Assembly (NCBI GenBank): GCA_015501075.1
Contig: JADNYJ010000452.1
Span: forward strand, 1 to 25,557
DNA: 25,557 bases
From: Gymnopilus junonius
Taxonomy: Eukaryota > Basidiomycota > Agaricomycetes > Agaricales > Galerinaceae
Direction of reading: 5' to 3'
Position numbers and translations under genes: made by a program. How positions within the stretch are numbered: position 1 is the first letter of the stretch; every line of letters begins with the position of its first letter. Below, in pieces: positions 19,301-25,557 of this stretch. The notes under the pieces were generated by a model. It was not told the origin of the DNA. It was given only the letters and a program-made list of their open reading frames with translations, and did no database searches.

Positions 19301-19339
19301 GTAGGAGCTGTCCTGAAGCGTAGACAAAGCTGCACTTGA
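16327..19339 (+). CDS. RINT1: RINT1/Tip20 family vesicle-tethering subunit
   Basis: Member of the Dsl1/NRZ tether family that captures Golgi-derived vesicles at the ER. Exons: 16327-16494, 16604-16820, 16869-17078, 17128-17250, 17302-17438, 17510-17623, 17669-17924, 17982-18125, 18201-18502, 18556-18784, 18841-19339. With three one-base corrections the product is 799 residues, close to the 790-800 usual in the family. The N terminus [14 protein letters not shown] leads to coiled-coil segments ([37 protein letters not shown]). The C-terminal tethering domain has [38 protein letters not shown] and [17 protein letters not shown], ending with VFDPD-like [14 protein letters not shown]. Indels: one G lacking at 16603, one G extra at 17405-17406, one A lacking at 18653-18655. 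A second possible acceptor at 17482 would keep the frame and add nine codons. The native promoter is displaced by the LINE. Confidence 0.88.
17925..17981 (+). other. GC-AG intron in RINT1
   Basis: 57-nt intron with donor GCAAGT and acceptor TTTAG. The remaining donor bases match the consensus, as usual for GC introns. Splicing joins AEKR to [16 protein letters not shown] in frame; no GT donor nearby does so. Confidence 0.75.
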
Positions 19340-19527
19340 TAAATAGACAATTACCTCAGCAACGGAGCCATGAAACTCCCTCCCCAATACATAAAATACA
19401 TAGGAATGTTTTTCAAAAGTAAATCGTAATCAATCATTGCAAAGCAAAACGATAACAGTCACAGTTACATATTAGCACGCGAGAGAGAAAGAAAGAGGAT
19501 ACGCAAAGAAACGAAATCCTATACACA
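19340..19527. other. Convergent spacer between RINT1 and the CSL gene
   Basis: 188 bp shared by the two 3' ends. It contains ATAAAATACATA-type AT-rich words that could serve polyadenylation on either strand. No coding signal. Confidence 0.5.
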
Positions 19528-21847
19528 TCACATAACCCGAAGAGTCCATCCGTGCATTCCTCCGTCTGCTGCTGCTGCTGCAGCTTGGGCAGCAGCGAGC
19601 CAATTAGGATCCATGTTACCCGGTGGACCGTTGACTGGATTCCCAATATCCATCGCTTGAAATACATTCTCGCAAGCGATTGTGCGCCCAGAGTGATATC
19701 CGACACCGTCTGACGCACGAATAAATAACAAAGGCAAACTTCTCCCCGCGATCGACGGCATTGGAGGCGGCGGCGGCGGCGCTGATGAGCCGTCCGAGTT
19801 GGACACCTCAGGTGGTGGGGGTTTATTACCATTGGTGACAATGGACGTCGGAAGCGCATCATCCTCCAAAGCCTTGATAACTTCCGCCAACGGAGGCATC
19901 TCAACGATAACGATGGTATGCAGAGGCGAAGAGAGATATCTTGGTGGAGGACTTAGTGGTGAGCCCGGTGGAGGCTCTCTACCATCCATTACTTGAGGAC
20001 TAGGTGCACTGGGCATGAAAGAATTTATGGCCGTCAATGGACCAGGCGGGGTTGCTTGATACACTCGTATTTGAAGAGGACCAAGATTGCCAAGATAGAC
20101 ATCCAAAGGGGTCTGTTGTCGCGTTCCAGGGTGCTCGTAAAAGAAATTTGAAACCGTTAATTCGACAGTGTTGTTGGTGGGTCGATAGACGGGGGCGGTA
20201 AATAATGTGGGGAAAGGAGTGATGGGTTGCTCAGGTATACTGTTATTTTGACCAAAGGCATCGAAAAACGTGTATTGGAATTTTGCTTTAAAATGAGTGG
20301 TCAGAATTTTTCTTAGACCTCAAGACAAGACACAAAACGTACATATTCCAACAATGGTCCAACATAAATAATCATCGACTTCATCGCAAACGATACGGAA
20401 ACCTTCCTTGATTTCCTCTCTGACGCGAGGCGATTGGAAGAGCAAAGGGTGGGTGCCAGCTTGAGAAGACATCCCAGGAGCGGGCGGCGCTACGACGCCT
20501 GGCGTTCCCGGATTGGGCCCGCTGCTGACAGATAATGTCGCGAGCCATCGGGATTGACGCGCTGGAGCGCAATCTTCTGCATTTGACTGACAGGACCTCC
20601 TTCATCGAGGGTGACTTTGCCTTTGTCAACCTTGCGTATGACGAGGGGGGATGTAGAAATCCCCGAATGCGTATCTGACAAAACAATCTCACACCCGTAC
20701 GTTACGGGCTGTGGACCTGTCACTGATAACGTGATCAGACTAGGCGAAAAGGCTCTCATCACATGACACTACATACCAACTGAGGCGGCAGCTCCAGGTA
20801 TCCCCGGTTTTCGAACGACATTGACATTGAACGCAGACCAGGCAACGTTGCTCGCGCACAGCTGGGCATGGTCAATGGTCATGTATTTGGTACGCACGGT
20901 TTGGGAATTGATGCGGTTGAAAAGGGAAACAGGACCACCTGCAAGAATGCACGACGAGATGTTACGCGTTTTGGCAGTCTTCTTGGATGGCTTTGAAATG
21001 ATGGTCACAGGGGCAGAGTCAAAGGATGCCCAGACACGTCCATGAGGGGGTTCTGCGCCCTCTGGGGTAAGCGCTGGGGGAGGAGGTTCCGCGATATCGA
21101 GAGAAAGCTGGAAGCTCTTGGCTTTAGCAGTTCCAGTAACGTGAAGGAATTTAAAGCTAGCGGTCATGTTGTTATCGAGTGCGGACTTTTGCTCAAACGA
21201 GCGTTCGCCGGTCTCGGATACGACTGCCATGGAAAGCTGCTGGGAACGCATGTGCCAGACGGGGCCTTCGATATGGACGACGGGTGGGGGACAGAGGAAG
21301 CGCTTCTCGCTGCCGTACGACTTTTGTGCAACGGCAGCATGGAGACAGATGACAGTAGTCATGGGCATAACGCGTGAGGGGTCCTGGGAGACATGGTCAC
21401 GGACAATGCGCCTGATCTTGCTATGGGGGTCCTCGGGCTCTCCATCCTCCAACTTGCGCTTGCTGGAGGAAGCCTAAAAGGGGAAGGGGGGGGGGGGGGG
21501 GTGAGATGAGAGACCAGGGAAGCAAGGAGAAGGACATGCCTGGGCAACTGGGTGATCCTGCCAGGGGGGGACACTACATCCTTGTTGGCAGTGAGAATAG
21601 ATTGGATGGAGGCATTGGGATCTGGAGCTGGCGAGAATGGGAGGAGGAAGGAGAGTTGAGCTTGGAATTGACCTAGAAGAGCGTGTCGAGCACGGTGTGG
21701 ATCAGAGATTGTCACTGGAAAATTTACAAGCAAAAAAAGTAGAATTGCCTGTGACGGGGTATCTTCTGGACGATGGCTGTGGTTGTCTGAGGGCACAGCG
21801 GCCATGTGTAGGTGGTGGTCGAGAAAGAAAGGCTCTCTCTGCGCCAT
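19528..21847 (-). CDS. CSL (CBF1/RBP-Jkappa/Su(H)/Lag-1) family transcription factor
   Basis: Sequence-specific DNA-binding protein of the CSL family, which fungi possess without Notch signalling. Exons: 21847-21578, 21473-20777, 20722-20343, 20285-19528; with one base added near 20515-20520 the product is 701 residues. The Rel-like N-terminal domain shows VICLHAAVAQKSYGSEKRFL followed by CPPPVVHIEGP. The beta-trefoil domain includes ISSCILAGGPVSLFNRINSQ and KYMTIDHAQL, then GGPVSQMQKIALQRVN and EIKEGFRIVCDEVDDYLCW. The IPT-like C terminus has VELTVSNFFYEHP, DVYLGNLGPLQIRVYQ, LLFIRASDGVGYHSGRT and ends GWTLRVM. Poly-Pro and poly-Ala loops (seven Pro near 19765-19785; Ala run near 19567-19585) are inserted in the C-terminal part. 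The first exon has no family motif and its start and its 104-nt intron are tentative. Confidence 0.88.
21486..21501 (+). repeat. G16 homopolymer in a CSL intron
   Basis: Sixteen G in a row on the plus strand, that is C16 on the coding strand, 10 bases before the acceptor CTTTTAG. It would act as the pyrimidine tract of the first intron. The exact length is unreliable in any assembly. Confidence 0.8.
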
Positions 21848-22013
21848 TCACTAAACAGCCGTGAGAGTAAGACGTGGGTGGGAATTTCTTAAACTCCCTC
21901 CTTCGTGAGAGTTTTTGTCCTTCTCAAATGTCACGCTTTCCCACGCCGTCACAAATCAAATAGTGTCCAAATAGTTGTATCTACAAATCTGTAGTCCATC
22001 ATTATTATTATTA
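21848..22013. other. Spacer between DUF4203 gene and CSL gene
   Basis: 166 bp, both genes on the minus strand. It holds the CSL promoter and the upstream gene's 3' UTR. A short ATT microsatellite lies at about 22000-22018, overlapping the upstream stop codon. No gene seen. Confidence 0.5.
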
Positions 22014-24653
22014 TTATTTGTCCCCTGGGAACGGCACACTCCCTTCCCCGGTCCGCTGCTGATATCGCTGCCAGTCCTCCACCTTCATCGTAGAGAGGCG
22101 CTTGCTTGATGTCTGGTTCAGTCGGTCTGCACTCAATGACCGCGAATGTCGATGCTGTCCGCTCGCCCTCTTCTCGTGTGCCGCCGCTTTTTCCGCCTGT
22201 CTCCGTGTCACCGCTTCTCGCTCCAGCGCTTTCGATCTTTCCATCGTTTTCGAGCTGCTTCAATCTCCGCGTGCTCCTTCTCCGCCCGAGTCAAAGGCGC
22301 TTGCATGTCCCTCAGTTTCTCCCGGTGTCGTTCTGTCAACTCTTCAAACGTCCTTGTCCGCGCCGCAGCTGGCACTTGCGGTATCGGTGCCACAATGTTT
22401 CCCGACCCTCGGCGAGGCGGGAGGATGGTCACTGGGCCCGTGCTGCCTTTCTTTTCCATAACTCGTGCTAGTGGGACGTCTTCCGATGAATCCGTGCTTG
22501 TGGCTGCTCCCAAGGCGCTTTCTCTGTGTCTCCGTCGCTGAATAGCTTCCTGAACTGCCGGCGCCATTGGTGCTCGCGGAAGAGGTGTCGTGGCGATAGG
22601 GGGGTGATACCCGCCGGTGGCTGCAACAGTTTACGTTCTTGAATGTAAGCATCCCAGTCAGAATCTTTCAACGGTACGCTCGTGGGCCGTGAGATTGGCT
22701 CGTCAGAAGCGTTACGTGCCAGAGATGAGAATTCCATTGAAGAATGTACGCGAGCCCGAGGTGCCGTTTCGCGAGGTGGACGAATGTGAGACGTACTAGG
22801 CTGGAGGGTTTGACCAGCATCGATGCTGAGCGTTCGCTTTGACGCAAACGACGGGCGACGGGACTGTTCTGAAGAGGACGGGGGAACCGGAGTTTCCGAC
22901 TTCAGAATGTCAATTGACCGCCTGATAGTTTGAATCTCGGCCAAAAGTTCCTGTTTACGTTTATAATCCTCCAGCTCAGCCGCCGTGACCTGTATGGGCT
23001 TTGAGATGACATCATTGTCAATGAAGCTGGAGGGGACGTCTTCTCGGATGCCATTCCCGAGGTCCAATGTGGGTAAGGCAATTTGACCATTCATTCTTGA
23101 CGCGCGCTTCAAGTCGTCGTCGGATGTCGGCGCGACTTTAAAGTCAGAAAGACCGGACATATGGCGCGAGCGGGACTCGTCGTGCAACAAGGGGTGGTCG
23201 GGCGAAGCAGACATTTCCCTGTCCTTCATTAGAGGCACGGACGACATGGTACTATCGTTTCTTCCATGCTTGGATAGGGTTGGATGCTCCTTCTCCCAGG
23301 CATCGCGCTCTCGGTCGATATCAGTGAGCCTATCAGCAGCGCGGAGTTCGGCTTCTTCGTCTCGCTGCTTCGTCTCCTCGGCTATTTCCTCCATCTTCTT
23401 TTGTAGAACCTTCAGAATCCGGAGTTGGACAGCTATCCCCATCAGTGCGACGGCTCCGGTGAGACCGAGTTCAATTTGCATAGTTTGAGAGACAGGGAAC
23501 TGGATGCCGTGTTCGACAAACTTGGGAAATAGCGAAGGAAAGCCAAGGTTCCATACATAAAACTAGAGAATGAAAGGCATGAGGGGCAATGAATAAGGTT
23601 AAGCATCCGGACGCACCTCCTTCAAACCAGCAGTAGTGAAACAATCGACGCCTAGCATAAAGGAAGTGGCTCCAACGAAGGCCGTGGAGATGAGTAGGAT
23701 ATGGTAATGGATCTGATGGTAGCAAAAATAAGGTGTGTGCCAGGAGTCAACAAAAATCACAAGACATGCCTTGGGTATCGTGCAAAGAGCGAAGCCGACG
23801 ACTCCACAGCCTGTGAGAAAGAGAAATGAATTGGGAGGCAAGGAGAATCGACAGGCAAGGACAGACCGATGTACAGGATCCACCGGAAACCGATTGTTCT
23901 GATGACACCGCCATTGTGGAAGCACTGGATCCACAGAGCGAGGGCAAAGCCGCCCCATGCGCCGATTCCGTACCTCGCAGCCTTCCAGAAGAATATGGCG
24001 ACTCCGCCACCTGCGATGCCAGCAACAGTAGAAGAGAGGACGAACATGCCGCGAAGAGTTTGACTTGGAGGATTGATTGCCGGCAGGATGCCGAATCTGA
24101 TGATGAGGACGATGCATACGAGCGAGAGAGTATAGAATCCAATGAGAAAAAAAGAAGTCCTATTGATAGGACGTCATAGATTAGCAGTGACAGGACATGT
24201 GAGAGCATGGGCGAGCGAACCATCTGTTTTTGTGGCCCCAGAACGCTGAGGGGAGTCCAGTGAGGATAAGGATGACGCCGAGGACCGCAAAGGCAGGATC
24301 GACTCTGGTATCCTGGGAAAGATGAGGAGCGACAGAAAGGACGAGGGCGAGAGACTCACTAGGACGAACGGATCCGGGGTATGAGAGGGTGTGGTGGACG
24401 GAGATTGTGTAGGGGTAGTAGTAGGGGAGACCGATGGGGTGATAGTATAGGTGACATTTAGGACTTCAGGCAGAATAGTGGTGATGAGGGAGGTCTGACC
24501 GCCTGGACGAGAGGTGGCCAAGGTGAGGGTCTGTGAGGCAGTGGTGAGAGAGAGGGAGAGGGAAAGGGAGGCAGAGGCAGAGGTAGAGCTCTGTGCGGAG
24601 ACGGAGAGGAGGAGAAAGGAGAGGAGGAGGAGGAGGTCGGGAGGGGAGAACAT
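22014..24653 (-). CDS. DUF4203/TMEM198-like seven-helix membrane protein with long cytoplasmic tail
   Basis: Exons: 24653-24360, 24312-24221, 24159-23867, 23810-23770, 23712-23617, 23562-22014; with two one-base corrections, 788 residues. The N terminus MFSPPDLLLLLSFLLLSVSA is a signal peptide, followed by a Ser/Thr/Leu-rich luminal segment likely to be O-glycosylated. Hydrophobic helices then follow: VLGVILILTGLPSAF, FFLIGFYTLSLVCIVLIIRF, GMFVLSSTVAGIAGGGVAIF, WGGFALALWIQCF, ILYIGCGVVGFALC, HILLISTAFVGATSFML, ELGLTGAVALMGIAV. Behind them is a charged coiled coil (KVLQKKMEEIAEETKQRDEE) and a tail of about 330 residues with repeated charged helices, including RTFEELTERHREKLRDMQ and MKVEDWQRYQQR. 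Losses: one C in the run at 22599-22604 and one G at 22241-22242. Role unknown; fungal homologues share this plan. Confidence 0.85.
23713..23769 (-). other. GC-AG intron in the DUF4203 gene
   Basis: 57-nt intron with donor AAG/GCATGT and acceptor CATCAG, phase 0, joining CTIPK to IHYHILL within a membrane helix pair. No GT donor nearby keeps the frame. Confidence 0.7.
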
Positions 24654-24716
24654 GAGGGGAAGGAGGAAGAGCCCAGACGGCAGCCACCTTATGGAAATGG
24701 CAAGTTGCTAAATTAG
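24654..24716. other. 63-bp spacer between helicase stop and DUF4203 start
   Basis: Very short gap between two minus-strand genes. It must contain the whole 5' UTR and core promoter of the DUF4203 gene unless that promoter lies in the helicase coding region. Confidence 0.6.
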
Positions 24717-25500
24717 TCAATCGAAATGCTGGAATCGCACTGGCGTCTTTCGGAGAGTCCTGAGGACGGCGAGCATCTTTGCACACTCGGCTGGCGTAAC
24801 GACCGTGACAACCCGCCCTGGTCTTCCAAACCGCCCAACCCGTCCCGCAATGTGTGTGTATCCATCCACTATCCGCCCCTCAGGCAGGCCCAGAATAAAC
24901 ACGTGACTCAGCCACGGCATGTCCCCCGCGCGTGGTTGCGACTGTGCCCACCAGCAGTCTCGGCCCGCCCCGTTCCCCTGTTTCCTTCTCCTTCTGCATG
25001 TCCAGTCCCTCTGCATCCACCCCCATCGTCCGCAGCTCGTACACTGCTCGCTGCACTGGCGCCCATGACGGGATCACCAGAAGCCCCGTCGACGGCACAT
25101 CAAGTGCAAAACCTGTTGCAACTGCCTCTAGCGCTTCTCCGTCAAATGGCGACGGCGTCTGTCCATATTCTGTTCATCCACCTGTCAGTTTGGCCCTCTC
25201 CCGTGCTTTTTGACACAACCTACTTTCGTCGTAGTACTCCTCCGCCGCGGGGGCTTCTTCGTTTTCCTCCCCGTTCGCCATCACCGCTTCTTCCGGAGCT
25301 ACCTCTACCTTTACCGCTCCTTCTACATTTTTCACCCCGTTTCCAGTCACCACTAGTATCGAATGCGTCACTTTGCGCTCTCCTCTTTTTCTCCGCTGAT
25401 TTTCACCACGTTGTGCCGATTCAGCCACCCACTCTTCGCATACAGGTGGTTCTTGAAATGCACCCTCAGAGTCGCACTAGATACGATCAATTGAGGAATT
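24717..25500 (-). CDS. DEAD-type RNA helicase, C-terminal half (5' end off window)
   Basis: ATP-dependent helicase of superfamily 2. Exons: about 25500-25224 and 25169-24717, with a 54-nt intron. Visible motifs: motif III as VSSATLRVHF, then FKNHLYAKSGWLNRHNVVKI; the helicase C domain with THSILVV, GLLVIPSWAPVQRAVYELR and LLVGTVATTRG (motif V); and motif VI as HIAGRVGRFGRPG. It ends TPVRFQHFD at 24717. An acidic insert EEAVMANGEENEEAPAAEEY lies between. Losses and gains: one A missing in the run at 25386-25390 and an apparent one-G excess in the G5 run at 24923-24927, just before DMPWLSHVF. The exon start near 25500 is uncertain; 25501-25557 is purine-rich on the coding strand and probably intron. 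The HIAGRVGRFGR form of motif VI is unlike typical Ded1 types and recalls organellar members, which is a guess. Confidence 0.78.
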
Positions 25501-25557
25501 CCTTCCTCTTTCTCTCTCTCGTTTTATCCACTCCCCCTTGTTTTCCTTCTCGTGCTC

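Noticed and set aside
21359..21577. Continuation of the first CSL open frame through the C16 run as coding sequence
   Set aside because: It would give a Pro-rich reading that does not join the CSL frame; a 104-nt intron with GTAGTG and TTTTAG joins both exons in phase. Confidence in this exon is still limited.
23826..24179. Acidic 117-codon plus-strand frame
   Set aside because: Antisense to the membrane helices of the DUF4203 gene and interrupted by its introns; no independent support.

Overview
This window comes from a basidiomycete fungus, most probably an Agaricomycete. Every host gene is cut by short introns of about 45-75 nt with GT-AG (twice GC-AG) borders, genes are packed with spacers of 60-700 bp, and the gene set is typical of mushroom-forming fungi: Tfc3, a small beta-carbonic anhydrase, a RINT1/Tip20 tether, a CSL-type DNA-binding factor, a DUF4203 membrane protein and a DEAD-type helicase. 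The species cannot be named from the sequence alone.

Layout. 16-1476 (-): N-terminal part of a TFIIIC B-block-binding subunit, running off the left edge. 2161-2872 (-): beta-carbonic anhydrase, five exons. 3171-16290: a transposon nest. Its outer member is a non-LTR retrotransposon (LINE) on the minus strand with ORF1 (CCHC, basic), then ORF2 (APE endonuclease, reverse transcriptase, RNase H), flanked by a 16-bp target-site duplication. Two elements sit in its endonuclease gene: a 383-bp MITE with 26-bp terminal inverted repeats and a TA duplication (13318-13700), and a 6389-bp Ty3/gypsy chromovirus-like LTR retrotransposon with identical 173-bp LTRs and a TTGAG duplication (6808-13196). 16327-19339 (+): RINT1/Tip20 family gene, 11 exons. 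19528-21847 (-): CSL family factor. 22014-24653 (-): DUF4203/TMEM198-like seven-helix protein with a long charged tail. 24717 to the right edge (-): C-terminal half of a DEAD-type helicase.

How it fits together. Without the LINE, the carbonic anhydrase and RINT1 genes would be a head-to-head pair about 320 bp apart. The LINE landed in that shared promoter, 20 bp from the RINT1 start codon, so RINT1 lost nearly all its native upstream DNA while the anhydrase kept about 280 bp including a TATA run. The LTR element shows the layout of Tf1-like self-priming: an 11-nt primer-binding site just after the 5' LTR is exactly complementary to 11 nt inside the LTR, and a TATA-like motif lies about 30 bp upstream of those 11 nt.

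A caution for all protein calls: single-base indels, nearly all in homopolymer runs and mostly deletions, break all six host genes as well as the young LTR element. Allowing for them, every host gene reads through with in-phase splice sites. I judge this mainly uncorrected long-read or pyrosequencing error rather than decay. The LINE additionally carries in-frame stops that look like C-to-T changes, and is probably truly decayed.
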